Below are positions 23,535-34,179 of a stretch of 64,000 bases of DNA, one piece after another (within the stretch, counting starts at the first letter, position 1; every line of letters starts with the position of its first letter). Under the pieces are notes generated by a model. That model saw only the letters and a list, made by a program, of their open reading frames with translations. It was not told the DNA's origin and searched no databases. The translations under genes and the position numbers were made by a program. The DNA comes from Nemophila menziesii (Eukaryota; Streptophyta; Magnoliopsida; Boraginales; Hydrophyllaceae), in NCBI GenBank assembly GCA_029959085.1, contig JARWIR010000021.1, forward strand, positions 21,291,620 to 21,355,619, in the 5' to 3' direction.

Positions 23535-25108
23535 TGATGTTTCCCGTTTTGTTCTAAATATTAGCCCTTAGAAGAGATTATTTTAGGTGAATATTAGACT
23601 TACTTGATAGACTTTTATGCTTATTTCGTTATATTTCATTTTCTTCCTTTAGAATTATGTTATGTCATTTTTTGAGTTGTTGTACGTTAATTTGTTTGCT
23701 TATAGTGCAAATTTCTTAGATCCATGGATGGTATGGAGCACCAATACAAGGAGGAAAAATTGGAATTAAAGTCATAGATCTAGCGGAGAAGTCAAAGGTA
23801 AGAAGAGATGATCAGAAGAGTTGACTAATGGAGAGGAGAATCTGGAAAGTTGTTACAAATCGATGTTTTTGAGCCACTTAGCCACTGATTCAGCCATGGA
23901 GCCCTGAAATACAGAAGCTTCATGTTTGAGTTAGGAAGATTTTGGGACTGGAATCAGGTGATTTGGAGTTGAGCCGCAAAAGTTACGACCGTTTTACTAA
24001 CAACTTACATCAGTTACGGAATTTCTTATTTGGACTTGGGGTTTTCTCATTTAACTTATTACTTTTAAGTAAAAAGCCCAATCCAATTCCTTTACTATGA
24101 ATAAGAATTTAGATCTTATTTTTAGACACACTTCATATTACGCTTCATTATTTTACAAGAGAAAGTCAAAGCAAAAAGGAGAAGAAAAAAGCTAGAGCTG
24201 GAGAAAGTCATTTCTTCCATCAACAGCCAATTCCGACCCTTAAATTAGGTTCTCTATTCTTTTTCTGTAATTGACAATGAATACATTTTATTTTATTTCA
24301 GTAGTTTTTAGTTTTGTCATGAACTAGTTTCCTTAGTGCTTGATCATCGTAATAAAGGGTTGAACCCTAATTAATTTTATTCATGTTTCTGAATTTGGGA
24401 TTTTATAATTTAATCAAAGTTGAGTATTTTATATCCGTTGTTACTTTGTTCTTAATTACTATTTCTTTTCAGTACAACTAGAAATAGGTTTTAGTAATTG
24501 GGCTATTCACTTTAAGTGGACAAAGTGATCATCCGACATGGGGGTTTGATTACAGACTTAGGTAATACCCGTGTAATGTCCGTTATTGACTGACGGGCTT
24601 AACTAATTACATAGACAAAGAGGTAAATATTTCACATCTGAAGAGGCATATTCGTTCGGTAGGGGTTTATAGCACTTTAGGATACCTCCTAGGTCCACCC
24701 GACAGGGGGCTAGGAGACTTTAGAATCCCGACTAGTATAATAATACCGACTCTACCCTTAAACAGAAACATTAATTGAATTGATTAGGTGGATCCCTTGC
24801 GAGACTCAAGTAAATTTCTCATCCTTGCGTCTATACTATTTACTTGCATTTATTATTTCAGTTAACCATTTTAGTATTTTACTTTATCGTGTCATTAATT
24901 CTAATAAAAATAAAAATAAAAACTTTATCATTTACTTTTCTGTTTTTAATGATTAATTATACTATTCCAAATAATACTAGTGTCATAACTAACCGTGCCT
25001 GAGAATGAATTCTGTATTATTTACACATTACTTGGAACGACCCGTGCAATTGCGGGTGGTGTCCCTCTCAAAAGGGGTGGTGAGTTTATCACACACCAGG
25101 AGACACCA
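23535..25108 (+). repeat. 3' LTR of the Athila element, 1,574 bp
   Basis: Starts TGATGTTTCCCG right after the polypurine tract and ends TTATCACACACCAGGAGACACCA. Shares long blocks with the solo LTR at 6012-7771. It is called a 3' LTR, not solo, because the polypurine tract lies directly upstream and the flanks (GGTCT, GAATA) do not match. Confidence 0.85.
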
Positions 25109-26381
25109 GAATAGTTTTGTAGGATTGTTCTACAACAACCCCTCGGGGATTTATGATACAAAATTGAAATTGTCTGGAGATTAGTACACCCCTAAAAAAA
25201 ATAAGCCTGATTGAGTCTTCAAAGGCTCTTCGTACCAAGGTAATATTATTGTCTAAGACTACAAATAAATTTACTTACATCGAGAAATTGGGTGTTAACC
25301 TTAATATGTATATGGTTGCTTGAAGGGCTTGATCCCCATAGTCTTGTCCACTAAAATATAGATTTTGAGGTGTTGCTTGATAGACATTGTCTTGGGGATG
25401 AGGTTGGTACGGATTTCATTGGTGATAACTCTGAAAATTTCCTTGATTTACCTTGGAACAACCATAGGTTTTGTTCACGACGCTCACCTGCGAATTTATT
25501 TCTTGGATGCTTTCTTTAACAATCATGGGAGTTGCTTCAGTTGATATTCTATGCTGGAAAACTTAGCATCCACATCAGTATTACCATATAATCTTGACGT
25601 ACTTCTCGTGGTATTAACAATAAGAGTTCACGACTATGGTCAACTCCTCTTAGTTTCTACTATTTTCTCCATACCAATCGATGCTTCATTTGGATCCATG
25701 GATACAAAACCACCACCACCACCAAGTTTATCTACTCTCAATCTTGAACTCGCGTCGAGTCCCTTATAAAACATGGATAGCGGTAACTCGGGCATGTACC
25801 CATTTAATGGACAATTTGCCAACTTCTCTTAGAATCTCGGCCATACTTTGCCAACACTCTCACCGACTTATTATAAGAAATTCACAAGCTCTATTTGATC
25901 CTTCAATTGCATATACATAGCATAAAATCAATCAGTGAATCTCTCTTAAAGCTCATCCCAACTTTATATTACCTAAAAAGGTTGATAATCTAATCAGGTC
26001 CTTGCATTTCCGGTCAAGAAGAACTGAAACATGAAATAATACATCCGCTCTTGAGTAACACCTTCAGTAATCTAGTTGTCACATATTTGTATGAACTTAT
26101 GAACAAAATGGACTGGATCTTGGTGTGTAGCTCCACTATAATTACCGTAGCTCAAGAATCGACTAATCATGCTCTGATCAGGCTTAAATGGAACGACTTG
26201 AATAGTTGGGGGTGAGAGTCCCTATTGGTTTCACTCAAAATGGGCCAGGAAGGCCTTATTCTCAATGTTAATTATTTTAATGAGCTATCTAAGAACCTGA
26301 AAATGTTAAAAACAAAAATAAAAGCGTAAATGGAACAAAAAAACTACTACGCTAAGAAAAAACACAAAACTAACGATGTTA
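25109..26381 (-). pseudogene. Athila gag remnant, opposite strand
   Basis: The minus strand encodes broken Athila-type gag, the capsid/nucleocapsid precursor. Visible are HQDPVHFVHKFIQICDN near 26110, a WDEL block near 25955, MFYKGLDASSRLRVD near 25755 and an EAS block near 25690, followed by decaying sequence. Stops and shifts are frequent. Its primer-binding site and LTR lie to the right, as expected for a minus-strand element. It abuts the plus-strand Athila LTR, so two elements of opposite orientation have been joined here. Confidence 0.75.
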
Positions 26382-26399
26382 TCCCCAATAACGGTGCAA
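26382..26399 (-). other. Primer-binding site of the minus-strand Athila remnant
   Basis: The minus strand reads TTGCACCGTTATTGGGGA, a diverged form of the tRNA-complementary site found downstream of Athila 5' LTRs. It lies between LTR-like sequence on the right and gag on the left, the expected order. Confidence 0.65.
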
Positions 26400-26960
26400 A
26401 AAACTTGTCGTCTCCCAAGGTGTAATAAAAAAACCTCAAGAGAGCGGGACTTTCCACAAGTGTACATATTGTTGACATGTAATTAAGATAAATAAGTAGA
26501 GTATCGTCTCCACATGGACTACGAAAGTTAATCTTTGGATAGTGTTCTTATAAAGTGTAGTAGAAAGAATTGATAGATTATCTACGCGAAATATAAACAT
26601 ATATTTATATTATATAATATGAAGAGTCATATTTCTCCTATAAATTCGACCTTCATACCATTTTCTTGTATCAAAGTTAGAATGAAAGAAATTGATTTAT
26701 AACCAGTTGGGTTAGCTCAACTGGCTAGAGCCTTGCTATTTCTTCAACACTTGAAGGGAAGATCTAGAGTTCAAATCCCTTCATTAACGGGTGTAAAGTA
26801 AGAGGTACAAGACTTAAACCCCTCCCTGAACATGGGTAACCTAGTTCTGATATACTTGGGAATATACATGAGGAAGCGTGTATATCCACGTGGAATTAGT
26901 CGTGGTACGCGTAAGCAATCTTGGATCACCCATGTAACAAAAGAAAAAAAGAAATTGATT
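26400..26960 (-). repeat. Degenerate Athila LTR 3' portion with SINE insertion
   Basis: On the minus strand this runs into the primer-binding site and resembles the end part of an LTR. Its upstream border is unclear, and similarity fades into AT-rich sequence beyond the SINE. Confidence 0.45.
26698..26947 (+). mobile_element. tRNA-derived SINE, 13-bp TSD
   Basis: Flanked by AAAGAAATTGATT at 26685-26697 and 26948-26960. A-box TTAGCTCAACTGGCTAGA lies near 26711 and a B-box-like AGTTCAAATCCC near 26770. The 3' end is A-rich. Same family as the SINE at 18974, but without its internal 67-bp duplication. Confidence 0.85.
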
Positions 26961-27482
26961 CATACTATACTCTTTTCATTTGTCTTATCTTAGTTTATAA
27001 AAAAACATTATTTTTTATCAACTATACTTTAATGATAAATAAATCTTAAGTTTTATAAATAAAAAATAAAATAATTAATAAATCATAATAATTTAGTCAA
27101 ACATGCATTCTATTTTTATTTTATTTTTAAGTTAATTTTTATACAAAAAATTATAATTTATTGAAAATATAAGGTTGTGTATATTTGGCAAGGTTAAATG
27201 ATGGGAAAAACTTCTATATTAAGACAAAGGCAAAACTCATTGGAAAATAATATGCAAAATTAGTTGTTATAATCTCTATATTATTTAAAAGAATAATGAT
27301 ATATACTATCTAAAATCATATCATTCAATTACTATTCAATAATGTGGCGTGAATTAGTTGGTTATAAATAGTTAATTTTTTTTATCTAATTAAAAATGTA
27401 TTACGCACCAATTCACGCCACGTCATGGGTGATAATCGGATGATAAGATTTTAGGTGGTATATATCATCACTCTATTCAAAT
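26961..27482. other. AT-rich spacer
   Basis: Very AT-rich, no coding. Nothing I can name. Confidence 0.4.
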
Positions 27483-27671
27483 ATTGCACTTAAATTCCAA
27501 ATTAATATTTTTTAATGAAATTATCCTATGAGTTTCTATGTTATACAAAACAATATATATTTTTACTATAAAAAAAGAATTATTTATACATATAAAATAA
27601 TTATAAATCTAATAAGATAAATTTTTCTATGTTATACAAAACAACATATAATTTATCATAAAAAATAAATC

Positions 27672-27741
<70 letters not shown>

Positions 27742-27760
27742 ATTATAAATCTAATAATTA
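27483..27760. repeat. AT-rich tandem repeat, left block, with (TA)n
   Basis: Two units starting TTTCTATGTTATACAAAACAA near 27533 and 27624, each about 80-95 bp. The second is interrupted by a (TA)n microsatellite at about 27677-27739. Two more units of the same repeat lie at 29413-29640, beyond the LINE fragment. Confidence 0.7.
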
Positions 27761-27789
27761 ACATTATCATATGAACATGGCTCCGCCCT

Positions 27790-29235
27790 TATTTTTTTTG
27801 CATGAAATTGGTATCGGCAATCACAAATTTTTTGTGGAGCTCTGGAGAGAGGATCAAAATAAACTAGTTAGCATGGAAAAAAATGGCAGTTGAAAAATTA
27901 CTAGGAGGATTAGGTTTCAGAGACTTTAAATGCATGAACATAACCTTACTGACGGCACAAGTGTGGAGGGTCATGTCAAACCCAGATATTCTAGCAGCAC
28001 GACTATTAAAATGAATATACTATCCAAGATCAGAAATAACAAAGGTCAAACTACGACAAAGCAGAACATGGAGTTGGGCAAGCATTATGGAAGGAAAAGA
28101 CTTCATTATGAAACATAGAATATACCACACAGGGAATGGAGAAAAGGTAAACATATGGAATGATAGGTGGATTGACATAACATGGAAACTTGAAAGATCA
28201 CAAAACTGCAAATTAGAAACAGTTAACCAATTTTGGCAACGGAAGCCAAGGAATGGAATACTGAGACACTGGACACAATTTTTCCACAACCCTTAATACC
28301 CGAGATTACAAAAATCTGACTATTGGACACTGCCCACAAAGACATATTTATATGGCCACACTCGAAAAACAGGCAATCCAAGGATATAAAGTTTTAACAG
28401 AAGAGGAAGTCATAAATGAGTCACAAACGACGACGGCAACAACAAACATCAACCCAATATTATTGAACATGGTATGGAAAGCAAATGTACCAAAGAAAAT
28501 CAAAATATTCATTTGGAAAACATGTAACAACGCGATCCCCACAAAACAAAACTTGACAAAGCGGAAATGCACCGACTCACCCAATTACGCATGCTGTTAG
28601 ACGGAGGAAGAATCAGTGTCTATTACTATTTTGTAAGGTATCACAAGCGATTTGGGCGGCATCAACCCTACAGATTAGGATGCAACAACAAGACACACGC
28701 GATATAGGTAGCTGGATATAAGACATCATAACATCATACTCAGAAGGAGGATAGGAAGGGAACAAAGTCACAAACTACCTTTTCATACTCATCTGAAACA
28801 TATGGAAGGTAAAAATGAAAGCACACCATGAAGATACCATCATAGACGCGGACCAGGTAACAAGAACTACACAGCGCCTGATGGGGGAATTACATGTGGC
28901 CATCGTGGATGATTAATCAGGTCACACAACAAAATAGTACCCCAGTTTTGGGACACGGTCATACAACAAACTCAAAATACGGAAGGCATAACCTTTTTGT
29001 GCGATCATTGGGCACTGAATATGAACATACATGTATCGGTATTGTACATATTCACCGTAGGAACAACCATAGAAAGGAGATACATAGCACAATCAAATGT
29101 GATTCAATATTAGAAGGCGAAGCGATAGCAGTGATGAAAGCTACTAAACAAGATGGACTACTCTGCCGATCATCCGAAGAATCCAGAAAATGCGGAAGAA
29201 TTAGGCTAAGTAACCTACCGGCATCTCCCGCGTAG
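27790..29235 (+). pseudogene. LINE ORF2 3' fragment with RNase H-like end
   Basis: Decayed C-terminal LINE sequence. It shows EKLLGGLGFRDFK near 27890, a TWSWASIMEGKDFI block near 28070, NGEKVNIWNDRWI near 28140, a zf-RVT lead-in (VWKANVPKKIKIFIWK near 28470), and a degenerate RNase H-like segment (GIVHIHRRN near 29038, ILEGEAIAVMKA near 29110). Several frames and stops. No endonuclease or RT core remains. Confidence 0.75.
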
Positions 29236-29412
29236 GCTTAACTGGAAAAGCGTCTCTCTTGCTAAAAAGGCTAGACACAGACCCAACAACAGGGTAACGA
29301 CAACATATTCACTCCTCGGGGGATTCCCGAGACTAGTAGTTTGATGACATAACTCGGACGAAGTAGGAATCACTATAAACACGTCCAAAAAATATCCCTA
29401 GATTATCTAGAA

Positions 29413-29640
29413 ATTGCACTTAAGTCGAATTCATTTTTTTAATTAAATTATCCTATTTCTATGTTAAACAAAACAACATATATTTATCATAAAACAATTA
29501 TTTAAATAATAAATATAAATCTAATAAAATAAATTTTTCTATCTTATACAAAACAACATATATTTTATCGTAAGAAACTAATTATTTATATATATAAAAT
29601 AATTATAAATCTAATAAAATAAATTTTAAAAATAAAAGAA
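29413..29640. repeat. AT-rich tandem repeat, right block
   Basis: Two units starting near 29456 and 29536, matching the left block at 27483-27760. The LINE fragment therefore lies inside a four-unit array or between two copies of it. Confidence 0.65.
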
Positions 29641-29995
29641 AAATGAAAGAAAAAGGGTTAATGCCCTCTTAAATCAAAATGACAAACCAACTTTTTATTT
29701 AGATTACACAATAATTTAGATGAAAAGATTACTATAATACCCTTATTATAGTTGTTGTCTTTGACCATATATTTATTCCCATTTAAATCAAATATTATCA
29801 TAGATGTAAAAATCCACCTACTACTAATTTTATTGCACGCGCACGTCCGTGATTTTTTTAAAAATCATCATAACTAATTCTAAAAGAATCAAAAAAATAA
29901 AAACATTGCATTTTTAGATGATACAAATTAATATTTACGTCTATAATTTTTTTTTGAATTTTTAAATTTTTTGGTTTTGATTTTTTTTAAATGGG

Positions 29996-30165
29996 ATTTT
30001 GTCCCATCTGTAATTTTAAAATTGAGATGAATTTGTCTCATCTCCATTCTAATACTGAGATGGGATTTGTCTCATCTCTATTGTATAACTAAGATGAGAT
30101 TTGTCCCATCTCTATTGTATAGCTAAGATGGGATTTGTCACATCTCTATTGTAAAACTAATAAAA
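29996..30165. repeat. 34-36-bp tandem repeat, interrupted
   Basis: About four units of the form AAGATGGGATTTGTCCCATCT plus CTATTGTA. Each is partly self-complementary (GAGATGGGA opposite TCCCATCTC). One or two further units follow at about 30530-30600, after the KAE1 fragment, which therefore sits inside the array. Confidence 0.75.
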
Positions 30166-30171
30166 AATGTA

Positions 30172-30352
30172 TAATGTGTTGGAGATGATGATGTGTTGTT
30201 TCGCGAGATAGAAAGCCTTGACCTGGTGGGGTTATGTATGTATGTCGGAAGATTGATAGGATTGTTCCGTCCAGTTTTACTATTCCTACTCCGATTTTGT
30301 TTGCAGAGCTTTCGAAACCTAAGGCTATTAGCTGCTTATTCTTCTGATTCAT
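30172..30352 (-). pseudogene. KAE1: Captured N-terminal fragment of KAE1/OSGEP
   Basis: About 60 codons on the minus strand, open from an ATG at 30352. They contain LIALGFESSANKIGVGIV, HTYITPPGQGFL and RETTHHHLQHI. These match the N-terminus of KAE1 (OSGEP/YgjD family), the KEOPS catalytic subunit that makes N6-threonylcarbamoyladenosine on ANN-decoding tRNAs. The family is over 300 residues long. Here similarity ends at about 30172 where the tandem repeat resumes, leaving only a short foreign tail before a stop. The ATP- and metal-binding C-terminal parts are absent, so it cannot be an enzyme. Sequence up to about 30520 may be captured 5' UTR. Its place inside a foldback element suggests Pack-MULE-type capture. 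Confidence 0.85.
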
Positions 30353-30599
30353 TCCCTATAATTTACGTTTATATAAGAAATAACTTATTTACTTTGAATA
30401 TTGATGACTTGAGAAGCAATAATTAGTTGAAATGAAGAAAATTACTGTTTCTAGTTTATTATTTAACATTCAAAATTAAATTATACGAGTCATCAACATT
30501 ATTAAACACTAAAACAAAAAAGAACTCGTTTAATACTGAGATGAGATTTGTCTCATCTCTATTGTAAAACTAAGATGGATCTATCCCATTTGCGATTAA

Positions 30600-31145
30600 A
30601 ACCTTCCACCACCATCACCACGACCCCCCAACAGCATCATCACCCTACCACCACCACCTTTACCTACTACTAATTTCATTACACACGCGCGCGTCCGTGA
30701 ATTTTTTTTTAATTCGTTATAACTAATTCTAAAAAAGCAGAAAAATAGAAAAATCACATTTTTAAATAAAGCAAATTAATATTTACGTCTATGATTTTTT
30801 TGAAATTTTTTTATGTTTTTTGATTTTTTTTAATTTTTTTTCGTAGTGAAATTCATGTTTGCGAAAAGAAAAATGTTTAAAACAGTAAATATCGTGTCTG
30901 CGAAAAAAATTAAAAATAAAAATAAAAAAATTAAATAAAAAATCATAGGCGTAAATATTAATTTGTTTTTTCGAAAATTACAAATTTTTTATTTTTCTGA
31001 TTTTTTTAAAATTAGTTATGACGATTTTAAAAAAATTCACGGACGCGCGCGTGTGTAATGAAATTAGTAGTAGGTAGTGGTGGTGGTGGTGGTTGTGGTA
31101 ATGGTGGTTAAATACATAGTAGTGGTGGTTGTGGTGGTACCCTAT
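30600..31145. repeat. Large inverted repeat (hairpin-forming)
   Basis: Left arm about 30600-30845 and right arm about 30900-31145. Both carry CACCACC/GGTGGTGG runs, a CTACTACTAATTTCATTACA segment and CGCGCGCGTCCGTGAA. A partial direct copy of the arm occurs at about 29825-29960. No coding. Confidence 0.8.
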
Positions 31146-31801
31146 TATTTGTTTAATATTTAAAAATAAATATTGTATTAAAAATAATATATTTAATAAT
31201 AAGTATAGTAAAGGTATAAAAAATATAAAGAAAATATTTTCAATAAATAATTATTTTATTAGGTATTTTTTTATAAAATAAATTATTAAAGGCTTAATAT
31301 AATAATTATGTAATTTTATTAGGTTTTTTTTAAGAAATACCTCTATTTTTAATTAATAACAATAAAAAGGTAAGAAATTAAAATGGTAATAGATTTTGAT
31401 TTAAATGGGAAACTGGATAATCTAATTAAAAAAAAATAATAACCTATCAATTTTTGAACATAAACTTTCCTAATAATGATTTAAATTGGCATTTTCTAAA
31501 AAAAAAAATTCTGATTTTTATTAAAAGGTCGTTAATTTTATCTTTTTCGAAAAATGGGGGTGGGTGGGGGTAAGGGGAGGGAGAATGGTCCCCACACATG
31601 AACATGGCTCCACCCCTACGGCGATATGAGGTAATATTCCTCAATACAACTTGTGCTTTCCATATTACTCACAAATTAACAAAAGTTTCTCTAAAATTAC
31701 ATATAAAACATAAATCTAAGTATGAGTTATATTTTCCTATCAAACAATCCTATACATATAATATCTACCAAAATCGATCATCAGGAAAATCATCATACTT
31801 T

Positions 31802-33439
31802 CTATTCTCTATTTCTTACAAGATTATTTTGCCGTTTAAGATAAACCGCATATAAAATTTCATTCCATACATCAGGTACACCAGGCAAACACCAATGACT
31901 ACAGTCTTGTTTATGTAACGGAGCCGTTACATTTGGCCCTAAATAATACACAGATGAATGACCATCTTTTCTTCGACTTGTCATATTCGTAACATTTAAT
32001 ATACTCATCTTTTGCAACTTTAACTTCTTCAAATACCTAGATAAAACATCATTTACTATGTTTAATTTGTCTGATGATGATGAGATTTGTGATGAAGTTA
32101 AATCCGGTAGTGTCTCTAAGTGACAGCTTCCACCAACTTTCCAATCTCCACCTCTGTTCATTAACATAGTTGAGGGACCTATTGTGAAATTTTTATTAAT
32201 TGTAAAAGTTAAATGATAAGGCAAACCTGAAATGAACTGGAGCATAGCTACGAAAGAAAACATGAGACTTTGTCATGTTAACTTCATGACTAATCCAATG
32301 AAACAATGTTACAAGTGATCTTCGAAAAGCATTTTCTACGCTTAATTTCTTTTTAATCTTTGTCCCTTCTTGAAAGTAACAGCCCCTAAATCGTGACATT
32401 TTAATTAAAAAAAAAATGAAAAAAGGGTAAATTTATTTGTATATATAATTATACATACACTCGAATAGTCTTCTCGTAATTCCACCAATGTCCACTATTA
32501 AAAATCAATATATCAGCATCTTTCCAGTTAGTAGAGCTCCAATCCATTTGGTCAAGCTTTAAAGTCAACTTAACATTAGGTGGGGCCCAAGAAGGTGCAC
32601 GGCTTTGTAACACTAAAAATGGAGCTCTGTAGTATTCAATTGTACAGTTGAAATCGATGAACTTGTAAACTAATGAACCTGTGTGTTTTGTTATTGGGTA
32701 ACCATGGATTTCATATATTGAAGATTTATTAGTAATTGAAGAAGATAACATGCATAGAAGAGATTCCCATTGGTTTCTTCCAATTGAGTCACCCACAAAT
32801 ACAACTCGTAGATTCCTTAACCTTTCTAGCATATCTGTTGCATAAAATCTGTCCATGATAATTTAAGTTACATGTATTAAAAATCATTCTTTTCATTTCA
32901 TATGAGTAATAATTATGTGTATTGCAAAATTTAAAGTGAAAAATTATTTAAATAAGAAGAAATATGAGAATAAACCTGGGTAAATTGCAAGCTTTAGGTT
33001 GCCAACGCCATTTAGTATAGAAATTATCAGGTCTACCATTTTGAGAACATCTAAATCCTTCATCTAAAAATTCACAGTTTTTTGATTCATAAATTGGATA
33101 ACTTTCATCCCAAACCCAATTTCCATCAAATATATCACACGCTTCTGTTTCTTCTTCAATAAAGTTGACTCTTTTATTATTACTAACCTTTTCAAGTGAT
33201 GCAAGTGATGCAAGTGATGTTGACCCATTATTCAATCCGAAAAACCAAGTTGATGAATATACTTGATTTTCGTTATTAACGACTTTATAATCCAATAGGA
33301 ATAGACAGAAAATTAAGCATAAAGTGAAGAAGAAACAGCCAAGAATAGTGGGGGAGAGTTCAAGAAAATTTAATCGCTTTACTTTCTTGAAAAACTCCAT
33401 CTGGGGTGTTTTGGGTGATGTGCTTTCAATCATTTTCAT
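31802..33439 (-). CDS. Trichome birefringence-like (TBL) O-acetyltransferase, 4 exons
   Basis: Predicted Golgi type II membrane protein of the TBL/DUF231 family, which O-acetylates cell-wall polysaccharides such as xylan, mannan or pectin. Exons by splice consensus: 33439-32976, 32848-32459, 32385-32227, 32153-31802. Joins are in frame and give 454 residues, a normal length. One transmembrane helix at about residues 29-49. PMR5N/TBL domain at about 99-154 ([20 protein letters not shown]). Catalytic GDS ([13 protein letters not shown], residues 174-176). [14 protein letters not shown] spans the exon 3/4 join. The C-terminal DxxH (DCSHWCLPG) is at 421-424. An upstream in-frame ATG at 33493 would add 18 residues, but a TATAAAA at 33522-33516 makes 33439 the better start. 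The polysaccharide substrate cannot be told. No inactivating changes seen. Confidence 0.93.
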
Positions 33440-33515
33440 CTTTCTAATTTTTTTTAATAAAAACAAAAAGAGTATGGGAAGAAGTAGGTTCACATATGGG
33501 GTATGTTAAATGAAG

Positions 33516-33522
33516 TTTTATA
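33516..33522 (-). promoter_or_regulatory. Putative TATA box of the TBL gene
   Basis: The minus strand reads TATAAAA, about 77 bp before the preferred ATG. A start site ~30 bp downstream would fall near 33487, inside the extra N-terminal codons, which favours the ATG at 33439. Confidence 0.5.
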
Positions 33523-34150
33523 TTAATGTAGTAATGTTGAATTTAAAATGGATATAAAAGGTTACAGGGAGGACAGGTATGGAAGATGATGAAATGGGGT
33601 CTAAACTGTTGAAAAAGACATACATTCAATACATAAACGTGTCTTGTACTTTTCTTTTTCTTTTTATTTTTCTTTATCTTTTTGTAACTGCTAGTATGAA
33701 GCACAACCAACGCATTCATACCACTCTTTATACTGAAAAAAGTGAAATGGTATACTTCAGAAATAGTTAAAGTATATGCCAGTAATAATTAATTACTTAA
33801 TCATCACACATTCTAATGGAAATCTTTTTATTACCCCTTGTTATTTACTTATTATTTATATATCATCGGTATCATTTCTCGTATAGCGTTACATTACTAC
33901 AAAGTGATTGACTTTTATTCATGACATCTCATTAATTAATAATACATTACGTCAATGAAAATTGAATGGAGTCATAATTTCATGATTACGTATTATTTTG
34001 CATATAATAATTAAACAATGCCCAATAAATATAATAATAAAAAGATATCAACTTAACTATATCTAATAAAAATAATATCAAAAGTAGCCGACACTTTTTT
34101 TTTTAAATTCTCTCTGCAAATTAGCTCTAAAAACAAAATTCTAGTTGTTA
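33523..34150. other. Upstream flank of the TBL gene, AT-rich
   Basis: No coding. Likely contains the TBL promoter and, at the right end, the 5' UTR of a LINE. Nothing specific beyond the TATA box. Confidence 0.4.
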
Positions 34151-34179
34151 TTGGCAAAATTGCTACCTCCTCAAATCCA

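Larger units (their letters stand above)
17153..25108 (+). mobile_element. 5'-truncated Athila-type Ty3/gypsy retrotransposon
   Basis: In order: reverse transcriptase, RNase H, integrase, a GC-motif spacer, an env-like ORF, a ~1.4-kb 3' region, a polypurine tract and a 3' LTR. The 5' LTR, primer-binding site, gag and protease are missing. A downstream env-like ORF and long 3' region are typical of the Athila lineage. The bases after the LTR (GAATA) have no partner at the left end, so the left boundary is a truncation or rearrangement. Confidence 0.85.
29655..31497. mobile_element. Degenerate Mutator-like foldback carrying a host gene fragment
   Basis: The left end GGGTTAATGCCCTCTTAAATC pairs with the reversed right end (AATGCCAATTTAAATC) and, further in, with a TTAGATTA block and CCCATTTAAATCAAA on both arms. 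The start resembles those at 3694 and 63135 (GGG..AATG.CCC). The interior has a 34-36-bp tandem repeat, a captured KAE1 fragment and a large inverted repeat. The flanks are A-rich, so a 9-bp TSD cannot be judged. The right boundary is uncertain by tens of bases. Confidence 0.55.

Noticed and set aside
23535..25108. Solo LTR
   Set aside because: A polypurine tract precedes it and the flanking 5-mers (GGTCT, GAATA) differ. It is the 3' LTR of the pol-bearing element.
26698..26800. tRNA gene
   Set aside because: Same reasons: SINE with 13-bp TSD and A-rich tail.
33579..33770. 63-codon plus-strand frame with a hydrophobic stretch upstream of the TBL gene
   Set aside because: Short, low complexity (F/L-rich) and without a family match. 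Not supported as a gene.
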